Assembly (NCBI RefSeq): GCF_026262575.1
Contig: NZ_JAPKFL010000014.1
Coordinates: forward strand, 99,170-163,169
DNA from: Streptomyces marinisediminis
GTDB lineage: Bacteria > Actinomycetota > Actinomycetes > Streptomycetales > Streptomycetaceae
Direction: 5' to 3'
Length of the DNA: 64,000 nucleotides
Shown here: in pieces, positions 45,778 to 55,200 of the stretch
Layout: each line of letters starts with the position of its first letter
How positions within the stretch are numbered: the first letter of the stretch is position 1
Notes under the pieces: generated by a model
What the model was told of the DNA's origin: nothing
What the model saw: only the letters and a program-made list of their open reading frames with translations
The model's database searches: none
Program-made: the position numbers and the translations under genes

Positions 45778-45809
45778 CAACCCCCTCACCCGGACGGGCG
45801 AGGGGGTTG
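45778..45809. terminator. Hairpin between dynB and ssb
   Basis: A 10-bp stem, CAACCCCCTC (45778-45787) with its complement at 45800-45809, and a 12-nt loop that can form three more pairs. It lies 49 bp past the 3' end of dynB and could terminate or attenuate read-through into ssb. Confidence 0.5.
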
Positions 45810-45858
45810 ACGCGGGGGCGGGCCCCCGGTCGGCGGCGCGCGGCGCGGCCCGGAGACC

Positions 45859-48800
45859 TCAGCTCCGGGAGGGGCCGCCGGCGGCGATCACGTACTGGCC
45901 GCGCACCTCCCGGTACCGCAGCAACTCGGCGGCCACCGGCTCCAGCACCCGGCCGCGCCCGCACCCCGCCGCCAGCCACCGCAACCGCTGTTCCTGCGCC
46001 AGCCCGTAGGACCGGGCCGGGCCGCGGGCCGCCGCCCGGCACACCCACGCCAGCAGCGGCGAGCCCAGCGCACCGCCCGCCAGCAGCACGGCGGGCACCC
46101 ACGGATCGGCGGCGAAGAGGCCCGCCAGCGTGCCCACCAGCCACGCCAGGCCGACGAGTTGCACCGCGAGCAGCGCCGCCTGCCCCGCCGACGCGGCCGC
46201 CCACCAGCGCGGCCGGGGCGGGCGCTGCGGCAACCCCGCCTCCGCCACCGCCTCGTCCAGCGCGTGCGGCAGGCCCTCGGCGCCGCGCCACGCGGCCTCC
46301 TCCACCGTGCGCGCCCAGGGCTCCGGCAGCCCCCGGGAGGCGTCGGCGGCCAGGACGCGCACGGCCTCGGTGACCACCGGACGCGCCGCCGGGTGCCCCT
46401 GCTCCGGCTCCTCCTCCACCGCGGCCGGCCCGCCCGGCGGCTCGCCACGGCGTTCGGCCCGGCGGCGGGCGTACCAGTGGGCCAGGCCGGCCCACGGCGT
46501 TCCGCACGCGGCCTCGGCGTGGCGCAGCCAGGTGCGCTCGGCGGTCTGCCCGACGGCCGTGGCACCCGCCGCCGTGCCCAACCGCTCCTCGAACGCCCAG
46601 CGCACCTGCTCGGTCAGCCCCAGCGGAGGCTGCGGCGCGTCGGCGACGTACACGGGCCGCAGCCCGGCCATGGCCTGGTCCACGTCGGCCGTCAGACGCC
46701 GCGCCGCGGCCACCCGGGCCGACACCAGCTCGGCCAGCGACTCGCGCAGTTCGCCGACGCCCTGGCCGGTGAGCGCGGAGAGCGCGTGGACCTGTGCGCC
46801 GGGTTCGCCGTACTCGCCCAGCGCCATGCCGTCCTCGTCCAGCACGCGTCGCACGTCGCCGAGCACCTCGTCGGCCGCCTCGGCGTCCAACCGGTCCGTC
46901 TGGTTCAGGACGACGAAGGTGACCTCCGCGTGTCCGGCGAACGCCTTCAGGTACCGCTCGTGCAGCATCGCGTCGGCGTACTTCTCCGGGTCGACGACCC
47001 AGACCACCGCGTCCACCAGCCGCAGCAGCCGGTCGACCTGCTCGCGGTGGCCGGGGACGGCGGAGTCGTGGTCGGGCAGGTCGATCAGCACCAGGCCGCG
47101 CAGCCCCAGGTGCGAGGCGTTCCGCAACTGCGCCCGGCGCCGCCCACGGGGCGGGACGCCCAGCCGGTCGAGCAGGCCCTCGGCGCCGGACCGGTCCGAG
47201 CTGATCTCCCACACGCAGGCCAGCGGGGACGCCGTCGTCGGGCGCCGCACGCCGGCCTCCGCCAGCTCCGTCCCGGCCAGCGCGTTGAACAAGGTGGACT
47301 TGCCGCTCCCGGTCGGCCCGGCGAGGGCCACCGTGGTGTAGGCGCGCGACAGGCGGCCCCGGGTGGCGGCCTCGTCCAGCACCCGCCCAGCCTCGGCCAG
47401 CGCCTCCGGCGCCAGCCGCGTGCGGGAGAGGCCCACCAGTTCGCGCAGGGCGTTCAACCGCTCGCCGAGCCCGCTCTCGCGCGGGTGCGGCGGCCGGGCC
47501 GGGGCGGGCTCGCGCGGCGCGGGCGCCGGCTCCGTCACCACCCCGACGGCGTCCGCTACGGCCGCGTCCAGCGTCGACCGGGGCGCGGACGGCACACCGT
47601 GCGCCCGGGGCGGCGCCCCCGCCCCGGCCGACCCGGGCGGACGCGGTGCGGTGTGCGACGGGCCCGGCTCGTGGCGGGCGTGGGACTTGCGGGGCGCCCG
47701 GTGGGCGCGGGGTGTCGGTGTCATGGAGGGAGAGGGGGGTGGGGTCGGTGACGGCGCGGGGGACGGCGGGTTCGGCACCGGTTCCGCCGGGGGACGTACG
47801 GGGGTGACGGGCGCGGGCTCGCTCGGCCCGGGCTCCGGCACCGGCACGCGCGACGGCCCGGCCGCGGAGTCGCGCGGAACCGCGGGCGCGGAGGGCGGGG
47901 CCGCGACGGCGGGCGGCGCGACGGGCTCGGGAGACGGCGCGGGGTCGGTCAAGGGCACGGGGCCAGGAGAGGGCCCGGGGTCGGGAGACGGCCCGGAGTC
48001 GGGAGAGGGCCCGGAGTCGGGAGAGGGCCCGGAGTCGGGAGAGGGCCCGGAGTCGGGAGAGGGCCCGGAGTCGGGAGACGGCGCGGGATCGGCCGCGAGC
48101 GGCCCGGCCGCGGACGGCGGCCCGGTCTCGGCTTCGGCCTCGGCGACCGGCGCGGAGGCCACGGCGTACCCGGCCGCCGGAGGCGACTCCTCCGGTGCCG
48201 GCCCCGCCGGTCGCGCCCACGCCGACGCCGAACCGGACGGCACCGCACCGAAACCAGGATCGGCCGCGCCGGACGGGGACACACCCTCCGCCCCGGGCAC
48301 GCCCTCGGCAGCGGGAACCGGCGCCGAAGCCACGGCGTAACCAGCCACCGGGGAAGGCTCCTCCGGTGCGGGCGCCGCCGGCGGTGTCCACGGCCGTGCC
48401 GGAGCGGGGCGTGCCGCCGTCCCGGTGGAGGGCGTCGGCAGCCCGGTCCGCGGCGCCGCCGCCTCGGTCATCGCCCCGGCCGCCGACGACTCCGCCGGCC
48501 CCGCCTCGGACCCTGCCGACTCCGGCGCCACCTGTTCTGGCGCCGCGAGCGGCTCGGGCCCCGCCTGCTCGGAGCAGCCGACCGGCGGCGCGGCGTGGAC
48601 CGGTGACGTGCCGTCGACCGGCGTGGCGCCGACCGGCGGCGTGCCGTGGCCGGGTGACGTGGCGTCGGCCGCTGGACGCGCGGGCTCCCAGGGTGGTGGC
48701 GTCCGCAGCGGGCCCTGCGGGACGGTGTGCCCGAGGTCGCCGGGCCGCGTCCGCTCGGCGGGGAGGGGCTCGGCGGCGGGGTGGAACGGTTCGGCCGGGT

Positions 48801-49428
48801 ACGCGTCCCCCGCGATGCGCGGTGGCTGACCGGCGGGCGCGGGCGGTCGCAGCCGCGCCAGCGGATCGGTGGGCTGGAGCCCGGCGTCCGGTGTGAGCGG
48901 GTCGGGCGCCGCGGGGACGGACGGCAGCGCACCGTCCGGCAGCAGTCCGCGCGGCGTACCGTGCTCCGGCGCGCGGATCTCCGGCGCGCCGGTCTCCGGT
49001 AGGACGCCTCCGGGCCCGCCCGCATCCGGGGCGCCGCCCGGATCACCGTCCCCCGGACCCACGCCACCCGGACCGACGCCACCCGGACCCACGCCACCCG
49101 GGCCGACGCCCACCCGGCCGCCGTCCGGTTCCGGGGTGCCCGGCACGGCGCCCGTCGGCGCCCACGGCCGCCCCGTCCCCGCGCTGTCGACGCCGGGCCC
49201 GGTGCCGTCCGGGCCGCCGGGGCCCCGGGGCGCGCCGTCCGCCGCCGGCCGGAAATCCGGCGGGCAGGGGGGCGGGCCGACGGGTTCGCCGCTCGGCCCC
49301 GACGCCGGGTGGGGGCGGGCGCGGCGGGCGATGAGCCCGTCGTCCCACTGCCGCCCCTCCGGGTCGGGCGGCTGGGCGCTCGTGCCGTCCTCGCGGGGCT
49401 CTTCCGGCGCTCCCGTCACGTCGCTCAC
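45859..49428 (-). CDS. dynB: Dynamin-like GTPase DynB with very long proline-rich N-terminus
   Basis: A 1189-aa protein. Residues 1 to about 570 are Pro/Ala/Gly-rich low-complexity sequence with a six-copy PDSGPS-type repeat (DNA 47971-48078) and basic stretches. The GTPase domain follows with Walker [10 protein letters not shown] near 704, LIDLPDHD and the NQTD guanine motif. Two C-terminal membrane helices ([21 protein letters not shown] and [19 protein letters not shown]) complete it. In Streptomyces DynA and DynB are encoded together and stabilise FtsZ rings at sporulation septa. GTG 49428 overlaps the dynA stop (GTGA). The disordered extension looks unusually long for the family. Confidence 0.85.
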   Translation of the reverse strand: MSDVTGAPEEPREDGTSAQPPDPEGRQWDDGLIARRARPHPASGPSGEPVGPPPCPPDFRPAADGAPRGPGGPDGTGPGVDSAGTGRPWAPTGAVPGTPEPDGGRVGVGPGGVGPGGVGPGGVGPGDGDPGGAPDAGGPGGVLPETGAPEIRAPEHGTPRGLLPDGALPSVPAAPDPLTPDAGLQPTDPLARLRPPAPAGQPPRIAGDAYPAEPFHPAAEPLPAERTRPGDLGHTVPQGPLRTPPPWEPARPAADATSPGHGTPPVGATPVDGTSPVHAAPPVGCSEQAGPEPLAAPEQVAPESAGSEAGPAESSAAGAMTEAAAPRTGLPTPSTGTAARPAPARPWTPPAAPAPEEPSPVAGYAVASAPVPAAEGVPGAEGVSPSGAADPGFGAVPSGSASAWARPAGPAPEESPPAAGYAVASAPVAEAEAETGPPSAAGPLAADPAPSPDSGPSPDSGPSPDSGPSPDSGPSPDSGPSPDPGPSPGPVPLTDPAPSPEPVAPPAVAAPPSAPAVPRDSAAGPSRVPVPEPGPSEPAPVTPVRPPAEPVPNPPSPAPSPTPPPSPSMTPTPRAHRAPRKSHARHEPGPSHTAPRPPGSAGAGAPPRAHGVPSAPRSTLDAAVADAVGVVTEPAPAPREPAPARPPHPRESGLGERLNALRELVGLSRTRLAPEALAEAGRVLDEAATRGRLSRAYTTVALAGPTGSGKSTLFNALAGTELAEAGVRRPTTASPLACVWEISSDRSGAEGLLDRLGVPPRGRRRAQLRNASHLGLRGLVLIDLPDHDSAVPGHREQVDRLLRLVDAVVWVVDPEKYADAMLHERYLKAFAGHAEVTFVVLNQTDRLDAEAADEVLGDVRRVLDEDGMALGEYGEPGAQVHALSALTGQGVGELRESLAELVSARVAAARRLTADVDQAMAGLRPVYVADAPQPPLGLTEQVRWAFEERLGTAAGATAVGQTAERTWLRHAEAACGTPWAGLAHWYARRRAERRGEPPGGPAAVEEEPEQGHPAARPVVTEAVRVLAADASRGLPEPWARTVEEAAWRGAEGLPHALDEAVAEAGLPQRPPRPRWWAAASAGQAALLAVQLVGLAWLVGTLAGLFAADPWVPAVLLAGGALGSPLLAWVCRAAARGPARSYGLAQEQRLRWLAAGCGRGRVLEPVAAELLRYREVRGQYVIAAGGPSRS
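47971..48078. repeat. Six tandem copies of an 18-bp unit inside dynB
   Basis: The unit GGGCCCGGAGTCGGGAGA is repeated six times with very few differences, plus a partial copy before it. On the coding strand it encodes (S)PDSGP. The near-identity of the copies points to recent slippage expansion. Confidence 0.85.
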
Positions 49429-51050
49429 CTCTCCTTCTGCTCCTTTTGCAGTACGGACAGCGCGGCGATCAGCTCCACCTGCTGCTCGGGCCCGGCGTCG
49501 AGCTCCTCCAGCGGGGCCAGCCGCCGTTCCCGCTCGCCGCGCAGGGCCCGGCGGACCAGGCCCTCCAGCAACTCCGCCCCCCGCTCCCGGAGCCGGACGG
49601 TGGCGGCCGCGCCGACCACGAGTCGCAGCGCCTCGTCGGCGGCCCGGCCGCGCGGACCGCCCAGCAGTGAGGTGGCCAGCAGCGCCGCCGCCTCCTCGCT
49701 GGTGGACGGCCCGCGTCCGTCGGTGCGGAACGTCTCCTCGGCCAGCTCCTCCAGGCAGCGCCGCCAGTGGCGCACCAGCAGCCCCATGCGCTGGGCAAGC
49801 GTGGCGCCTTCGGGCCCGGGGGGCGGCGCCGCCATACCGGCGGCGCCCGGCTCGGCGCGCCACGCCCGGGCGATGCGGTCCTCGGCGCCGCCGACGGCCC
49901 CGGTGAGCAGCGCGGTCAGGCCGTCGGCGCAGGCGTCCAGCAGCTCGTCGCCGCCGCTGTCGCGGGGGAAGCAGCGCCAGTGGGCGACGGCGTTGCCCGC
50001 CAGCAGCTCGCCCTCGGCCAGACGGCGGCGCACGTGCGCGTCGGCGGCGTCGAAGGCGTCGTCGACCTGCTGCGTGAGCCGCACGCTGGCCGCGTGCTGG
50101 GCGGCCGCCGCGGCGGCCAGCCCGGGCACCCGCGCGCCCAGGGACTCCAGGACGCCCCACGCGGTGCGGTCGGCCGCGCGTCGGCGCGCGGAGACGTCGT
50201 GCGCGCGGTGGGCCAGCCACGCCCGCAGCGGCTCCACCGCGGTGCGCGGCAGCAGGCCCCGGCCGCCGCCGGCCGACTCGGGCAGCTCCGGGATGGTGAA
50301 GCGCGGCACGCCGCCCAGCCCGGCCCGCTCCAGCAGCGCCGCGTACTGCCGGGCGACCTCGGCGGCGAGCTGGTGCGGCACGCGGTCGAGGACGGTCGCG
50401 AGGGTGACGTCGTACTCCTTGGCGGAGCGCAGCAGGTGCCAGGGGACGGCGTCCGCGTACCGGGTGGCGGTGGTGACCAGCACCCACACGTCGGCCGCGC
50501 ACAGCAGCTCGGCGGCCAGCTCGCGGTTGGCGGCCACCAGGGAGTCCACGTCCGGGGCGTCCAGCAGCGCCAGACCCGCGGGCAGCGCCTCCTCGCACTC
50601 CACCAGCAGAGTGCCGCCCTCCTCGGCGGTGGCGGGCGGACGCTCCCCCTCGCCGCCGTGCTCACCCGGCCCCGGTGCGGGAACACGGCCGAGCCGGGGC
50701 AGCACGCGTCCGTCGGCGAACCAGTGCCGGTCGTCCGGATGGCAGACGAGCACCGGCACCCGTGTCGTGGGACGCAGCACTCCGGCCTCGCTCACCCGGC
50801 GTCCCACCAGGGAGTTGACCAGCGTGGACTTGCCGGCGCCGGTCGAGCCGCCGATCACGGCCAGCAGTGGCGCCTCCGGATCGCGCAGCCGGGGCACCAG
50901 GTAGTCGTCCAACTGGGCGAGCAGCTCGGCCCTGGTCTGCCGGGCCCGCTCCGCCCCGGCCAGCGGCAGCGGAAAGCGTGCGGCGGCCACGCCCTCGCGG
51001 AGCCGGACCAGCGCGTCGAGCAGTTCGGTGCGTGCTTCCAAGATCACCAC
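49425..51050 (-). CDS. dynA: Dynamin-like GTPase DynA
   Basis: A protein of about 541 aa. The GTPase P-loop is [10 protein letters not shown] (67-76) in [22 protein letters not shown], switch region [11 protein letters not shown]3-like LLDAPDVDS and a helical C-terminal half without membrane segments. It forms an operon with dynB (GTGA overlap). Streptomyces DynA acts with DynB at sporulation septa. The start is uncertain: consecutive GTG codons at 51050 and 51047 fit the usual N-terminus ([V][16 protein letters not shown]), while an ATG farther upstream lacks a ribosome-binding site. The 300 bp upstream (51051-51348) should hold the promoter; no other gene seen there. Confidence 0.83.
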   Translation of the reverse strand: MVILEARTELLDALVRLREGVAAARFPLPLAGAERARQTRAELLAQLDDYLVPRLRDPEAPLLAVIGGSTGAGKSTLVNSLVGRRVSEAGVLRPTTRVPVLVCHPDDRHWFADGRVLPRLGRVPAPGPGEHGGEGERPPATAEEGGTLLVECEEALPAGLALLDAPDVDSLVAANRELAAELLCAADVWVLVTTATRYADAVPWHLLRSAKEYDVTLATVLDRVPHQLAAEVARQYAALLERAGLGGVPRFTIPELPESAGGGRGLLPRTAVEPLRAWLAHRAHDVSARRRAADRTAWGVLESLGARVPGLAAAAAAQHAASVRLTQQVDDAFDAADAHVRRRLAEGELLAGNAVAHWRCFPRDSGGDELLDACADGLTALLTGAVGGAEDRIARAWRAEPGAAGMAAPPPGPEGATLAQRMGLLVRHWRRCLEELAEETFRTDGRGPSTSEEAAALLATSLLGGPRGRAADEALRLVVGAAATVRLRERGAELLEGLVRRALRGERERRLAPLEELDAGPEQQVELIAALSVLQKEQKER

Positions 51051-51348
51051 AAGGTGAAGAATGCCCAAATACACCGCTTTTTTGAAGCCCATCCAGCGGA
51101 GAACGCCCCGTTTTGACCCCTGTGGCAGACGGCGCACCCAGAACCGCAGGCATAACGAGTGCACAACACCCCGCCACCCCACCGCGCAAACCGATGCACG
51201 AATCGCACCCGCCTGCGATTATCGGAGCCGCTTCACGGAACCTCCACACCGTGGCGCGTGCGTGAAGCACCGAGGAGCCGCCAAGGGCACCCCTATCCTT
51301 GTGCGAGCAAGGTCCCCCGGGGGCTCCGCCCGTCCGCGACCGTGACGA

Positions 51349-51424
51349 GCCCCCGTAGCTCAGTGGATAGAGCAGGCGCCTTCTAAGCGCTTGGCCGTAG
51401 GTTCGAGTCCTACCGGGGGCACCA
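51349..51424 (+). tRNA. tRNA-Arg (anticodon UCU)
   Basis: A full cloverleaf: acceptor GCCCCCG (51349-51355) pairs with CGGGGGC (51414-51420), D arm GCTC...GAGC, anticodon loop CTTCTAA with anticodon TCT at 51382-51384, T arm with GGTTCGAGTCC. The discriminator A (51421) is followed by an encoded CCA (51422-51424). UCU reads AGA/AGG, rare codons in this GC-rich genome. tRNA genes are preferred integration sites for actinomycete elements, and an integrase remnant lies next to its 3' end. Confidence 0.97.
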
Positions 51425-51667
51425 CCCACCTCCTGCCAGTTTGGCGACCTTTTCGCAGGTCAGAAGGCGTTTTCTGGTCTTCAGATGACTCGGACTGTGC
51501 CCCTCCATAGGAGGCGGAGTCCGGCTGGCACCGGCCGAAACCGGGCCTCTACGGGTGGCTGTCCCCCATGCGTCCCCCGGATTCTTCGGCCTCCGACCCT
51601 TCCGCGATGGCCGACCGAACATGCCAGAAGGCGGTCTGGGCCCCACCGTAGTGGGGCCCAGACCGCT

Positions 51668-51870
51668 TCATGCTTGCGCCGGGACGTAGCGGATGCCGAC
51701 GATCCGTTTCAAGTAGTCGGCCTGCCGACCGCCGATGCACGGGGCGTAGATCGCGAGCAAGACCGGCACGCTGTTGCCCGCCCATGCGGCTACCTGCGCC
51801 GGAGGCAGACCTTCGTTCAGCCACGCCGTCAGGCAGATGTGACGGCAGTCATAGACTCGCCTGCCAGCCG
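51668..51870 (-). pseudogene. Remnant of a tyrosine site-specific integrase (C-terminal part)
   Basis: The 3' end of the frame encodes a piece typical of actinomycete integrases: YDCRHICLTAWLNEGLPPAQ, then VAAWAGNSVPVLLAIYAPCIGG. It contains the RH of the (H)xxRH box and the nucleophile Tyr near the C-terminus. Upstream (51871-52144) the same frame turns into Pro/Ala-rich sequence without the rest of the catalytic domain, so the gene is truncated or frame-shifted. It points toward the tRNA-Arg gene, as integrase genes next to attL/attR do. The 243 bp between it and the tRNA, and 51871-52161, show no intact gene. Confidence 0.7.
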
Positions 51871-52161
51871 GGGACTGCCCTGCGGGTGGTGCAAGAACGG
51901 CGCCGGCGGCCGGGCGCGGCGCGGGCACCACGACCGGAGCCACCGGCGCGGCCATGACGTGGTCGGCCGGCTGCGCGGCCGCGGCTTCGACCCGGGCGGG
52001 CCCGGGCGGCGGCCTGCCACGGATCTGCTCCCGCTCATGCTCGCGGGCCCATGCCTGGGCGGCCGCCCGCTCGCGCAGCTGTCGGTGGGGGTTATGCGGC
52101 CCGGCGCGCGTTGCTAGCCTCGCCGCGTCGTCACAGAGCCGCATTCGAGGAGAAGTGACCC

Positions 52162-52596
52162 ATGAGAAGGAACACCACCCGCGGCGGCTTACCGGTGCGC
52201 TCGTTCGTCACCGCCGCAGCCGCCATCACCGCCCTCGCCCTGCCCACCGCGGCCGGCGCCGCTGAGTCCGCCGTCCCGCAGGCGGAACCCAGGGCGTCAC
52301 TGGCCCTGACCATCACCGCAGCCGGCCCCGAGCCCGGCCCCGGACCCGACAGCGTCACCCTGGAGTGCGGCCCGGCGGGCGGTACCCACCCCGCGGCCAA
52401 GGACTCCTGCGCCGTACTCGCCGAGGCCAAGGGTAACTTCGGGAAGATCAGACCGGACGCAGGATGCGAGCCCGTGTGGGATCCGGTGGTCATCACCGCC
52501 ACCGGCTACTGGTACGGCGAGCCGGTCTCCTTCGAGGCCGAGCACTCCAGCCGCGGCTGCGCGGAGGCTGCCACCGGCTACGTCTTCCTCTTCTAA
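52162..52596 (+). CDS. Secreted subtilisin-inhibitor-like (SSI family) protease inhibitor
   Basis: A 144-aa secreted protein. A signal peptide (about 1-34, SFVTAAAAITALALPTAAGA) is followed by the SSI fold: LALTITAAG, VTLECGPAGGTHPAAKDSCAVL, the reactive-site loop GCEPVWDPVVITATGYWYG and the last Cys block SSRGCAEA. Four cysteines sit where SSI has its two disulfides. Aligned to SSI (C-P-M-V-Y-D-P) the loop is C-E-P-V-W-D-P, which places Pro104 at P1, unlike the Met or Lys usual there. ATG 52162 has GAGGAGAAGTGA upstream. It lies between the integrase remnant and the CRISPR array. Confidence 0.88.
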   Translation: MRRNTTRGGLPVRSFVTAAAAITALALPTAAGAAESAVPQAEPRASLALTITAAGPEPGPGPDSVTLECGPAGGTHPAAKDSCAVLAEAKGNFGKIRPDAGCEPVWDPVVITATGYWYGEPVSFEAEHSSRGCAEAATGYVFLF

Positions 52597-52804
52597 CGGC
52601 AGGCCAGGCGGTGGCGAGCGGGGCGGGCAGGGTGGGCGCGGCGGCGAGTTTCATGCGGTCCTCTCCCGGGGGTGGCCGGTTCAGCGGAAGGCCCCGGCGG
52701 AGACGGAGCAGGTCTCGGTGTGGCCTTGCGCCCGGCTCCACAGGGCGAGTGCGGTGCCGGGCTGGCTCTGCAGGGTCACGGCGAGCTGTTTGACCACCGC
52801 ACGC
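52597..52804. other. Non-genic trailer side of the CRISPR array with possible decayed coding sequence
   Basis: No intact gene. On the minus strand there is an in-frame end fragment (VVKQLAVTLQSQPGTALALW... to a stop at 52681). It is followed 25 nt later by a GGAGAGG ribosome-binding-like site and ATG (MKLAAAPTLPAPLATAW) at about 52655. This looks like the junction of two former co-directional genes, cut by the array on one side and by the inhibitor gene on the other. It is too short to identify. Confidence 0.35.
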
Positions 52805-53746
52805 GGGGGGACCCCGCGGGTGCGGGGTCGACGTGCGCTGGTCAGCGCGCTGCTGCCCCTCCTGCGGACCATCCCCGCGGGTGCGGGGTCGACCTGGCGG
52901 CGCTCCCCGGGCTGCTGGTGGACCTGGGACCATCCCCGCGGGTGCGGGGTCGACCAGCAGGTGCAGCAGCCTGGCCCGTGCTCCGGCGGACCATCCCCGC
53001 GGGTGCGGGGTCGACCCCTCGGACTCCTCGGCGTCGCCGGAGGCGCCGGGACCATCCCCGCGGGTGCGGGTCGACGGCCGGGGGCCCCTTTATGCGTTCG
53101 CGGGACGGGGACCATCCCCGCGGGTGCGGGGTCGACCGTGGACGGCGTCCGGTACGAGATGGGAGTCGAGGACCATCCCCGCGGGTGCGGGGTCGACCCG
53201 GCAGTTTGACACAGGATCTTTGGCCACAGCGGACCATCCCCGCGGGTGCGGGGTCGACCGTCTGACGCTGCGCCCCGACCACGCGGCCCGGGGACCATCC
53301 CCGCGGGTGCGGGGTCGACGTCCACGTCGGCCACACCTCGACGTCGCCGGGGGGACCATCCCCGCGGGTGCGGGGTCGACATGCCGGTGGAGCGGGCGTA
53401 CTCCTCCCACGCCGGACCATCCCCGCGGGTGCGGGGTCGACCAACCTCCAGGCATGCGCCACCAGTTCGAACGCGGACCATCCCCGCGGGTGCGGGGTCG
53501 ACGTCCGAACTCGCGGCGTTACTACGCACACGATCGGACCATCCCCGCGGGTGCGGGGTCGACTGCCGATCAGGAACTCCGCCCGCGCGCCGTCGAGGAC
53601 CATCCCCGCGGGTGCGGGGTCGACTTCCTGCCGTCTGGGCCGCTCCCGCTGGTCGGCGGACCATCCCCGCGGGTGCGGGGTCGACTGGCGGGCGGCGTCG
53701 CGTTCCTTGCTGGTCTGCGGACCATCCCCGCGGGTGCGGGGTCGAC
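52805..53746 (-). CRISPR. Type I-E CRISPR array, 16 repeats and 15 spacers
   Basis: Repeats of 28 nt begin GGACCATCCCC and end GCGGGGTCGAC on the plus strand, with a 6-bp CCCCGC/GCGGGG stem and 4-nt loop. The period is 61 nt with 33-nt spacers. The crRNA orientation is the minus strand (5' handle AUGGUCC after the stem), the same strand as the cas genes. Repeat starts are 52805, 52866, 52927, 52988, 53049, 53109, 53170, 53231, 53292, 53353, 53414, 53475, 53536, 53597, 53658 and 53719. The copy at 52805 is degenerate (5 mismatches), as expected at the trailer end, and the copy at 53049 lacks one G. All spacers differ and none is an evident duplicate. Confidence 0.99.
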
Positions 53747-53849
53747 TCTTGCTGAGCTGCGGTTATCTCCGGGTAAGGGTCTGTTTTCCTTTAGTTGCAA
53801 TCTGGGGCCGAGGCGTATCGCCTGGCTCTCACTGGAGTGGTCCGCGTTC
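53747..53849 (-). promoter_or_regulatory. CRISPR leader
   Basis: A 103-bp segment between the cas2 stop and the first (leader-proximal) repeat. It is less GC-rich than its surroundings, with AT-containing stretches (TTGCAACTAAAGGAAAAC read on the minus strand). Transcription of the array probably starts here or reads through from the cas operon. No specific promoter could be fixed. Confidence 0.7.
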
Positions 53850-54128
53850 TCATCGGCGGTTCCGTGCGGAGAGGATGAGTCCGTCGTAGTCGGTGGGACG
53901 CCAGCGTTCGCGGCCTGCGGTACGGACGGCCCAGCCCTGCTCGTTTGCTGCAGGTTCCACGAGGACTGCCTGGCCGTCGCGGATGCGGGTTGCGAGGAGT
54001 TCCCACAGGCGGTTGCGGACGCGGCGGCTGGGGTTGCCGACGAATACGCCGGCGTTTACCTCGACCATCCATCGAGTGAGGTGGCCACGGAGTCCTTCGG
54101 GGGCTGCGATGAGGACGATGACGGTCAT
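53850..54128 (-). CDS. cas2: CRISPR-associated endoribonuclease-like protein Cas2e
   Basis: A 92-aa Cas2 of the type I-E form (MTVIVLIAAPEGLRGHLTRW, VFVGNPSRRVRNRLWELLA, GWAVRTAGRERW). It bridges two Cas1 dimers in the spacer-integration complex. The ATG overlaps the cas1 stop (ATGA). It is the last gene of the operon before leader and array. Confidence 0.96.
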   Translation of the reverse strand: MTVIVLIAAPEGLRGHLTRWMVEVNAGVFVGNPSRRVRNRLWELLATRIRDGQAVLVEPAANEQGWAVRTAGRERWRPTDYDGLILSARNRR

Positions 54129-55198
54129 CTGGGCTGCTCTGGGGTCGCGGGTCCTTCGAATTCGGGGCCGATGATCGCTATGTGCTGCTCGCCCATATCG
54201 GCTGGTACCGCAGCGGCGGAGTGAGGCTGGTGGTCCGTTTCTGTACCGTCGGCGGTTGCTGCGGTGCCTGTGGCGTGCGTGGCCCAGTTGACGCCTGCGG
54301 GCACGGTGCCGCGGTGTTCGTCCCAGAGTTCGCTGGTCTCCGGAGTGTCGAAGTCTACGCCCGCGGGGGTGAGCAGGGCTTTGACGTCGTGCACGATGCG
54401 GCTCAGGAGCTTGGTTTCGGCGATCTTGTCGCGGAGGCCGGTACGGGCGTCGCGTTCTTCGGTGAGGCCTTCGGCTGCGAGGTCGAAGGCGAGCGGGATG
54501 GTGTACTCGGCTTTGTAGAGGTCGGCGATGTCCAGGACGAAGGAGACGGCGTTGCCGGTGTGGACGAAGCCCAGGCCCGGGCTGGCGCCAAGGCCGACGA
54601 TGACGGCGTGGCAGACGCCGTAGAGGGCGGCGTTGGCGGCGGACAGCAGGCGGTTGAGGTCGTCGCCGGCGGCGAAGGGGTCTCCTGCTTTGTAGACGCG
54701 GCCGTCCCAGGGGACGCCGGTGCGCCGGGAGTGGTCCCGGTATAGCTTGCGGATGCGGGTGCCTTCACGGCCACGGAGTTGCTGCATGGTGGCCTTGGAG
54801 ACGTCTTCGCCGGGGAAGCGCATGCCGTACATGGCGCGGGCGACGGCCAGGCGTTCCTTGGGGCGGGTGACCAGCCAGGCCTGGCGGTGGAGAAGGCCTG
54901 CGCCGCGACTGGGTCCGAGGCCTGCGGCGTACATGCGGACGCCTTGTTCGCCGACCCAGCACACGGCGGTGCCGGAGTCGGCGAGGAGGCGGACGGCGCC
55001 GTGGGTGACGCGGGTGCCGGGGCCCAGCAGCATGACGGCGATCATGGCGGCGGGGACGCGCACGGTTTCGCGTTTGTTGATGATGACGACGGCGTTCTCG
55101 TCTCGGTCGAGGTGGCTGCGCTCGACGTAGATGCTGGAGACGCGGTCGGTGATGCGGTGCAGGTCGTGGGGGTCGGCTTTCCACCAGATGTCGGCCAT
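54125..55198 (-). CDS. cas1: CRISPR-associated integrase Cas1e
   Basis: A 357-aa Cas1 of subtype I-E. The metal-binding active site is complete: Glu145 (LRGREGTRIR), His213 (GFVHTG) and Asp223/Asp226 (VLDIADLYK). The start MADIWWKADPHDLHRITDRVS at ATG 55198 is 2 nt after the cas6e stop; the longer open frame upstream is a read through cas6e. It integrates new spacers with Cas2. The last 55 residues are a Thr/Glu/Pro-rich tail beyond the usual length. Confidence 0.97.
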   Translation of the reverse strand: MADIWWKADPHDLHRITDRVSSIYVERSHLDRDENAVVIINKRETVRVPAAMIAVMLLGPGTRVTHGAVRLLADSGTAVCWVGEQGVRMYAAGLGPSRGAGLLHRQAWLVTRPKERLAVARAMYGMRFPGEDVSKATMQQLRGREGTRIRKLYRDHSRRTGVPWDGRVYKAGDPFAAGDDLNRLLSAANAALYGVCHAVIVGLGASPGLGFVHTGNAVSFVLDIADLYKAEYTIPLAFDLAAEGLTEERDARTGLRDKIAETKLLSRIVHDVKALLTPAGVDFDTPETSELWDEHRGTVPAGVNWATHATGTAATADGTETDHQPHSAAAVPADMGEQHIAIIGPEFEGPATPEQPR

Positions 55199-55200
55199 GC

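Noticed and set aside
51410..51824. Small minus-strand ORFs between the tRNA and the integrase remnant
   Set aside because: No recognisable domain or ribosome-binding site; probably remnants of the former element end.
52833..53718. Self-targeting spacers within this window
   Set aside because: Reading the 15 spacers against the rest of the window by eye gave no convincing match; an alignment search over the whole genome would be needed.
52681..54224. Long ORFs on both strands across the CRISPR array, rich in GPSPRVRGRP and RPRTRGDGP repeats
   Set aside because: They are translations of the 28-nt repeat in several frames. The period of 61 nt is not a multiple of three, so the repeat appears in rotating frames; the spacers show no coding continuity.
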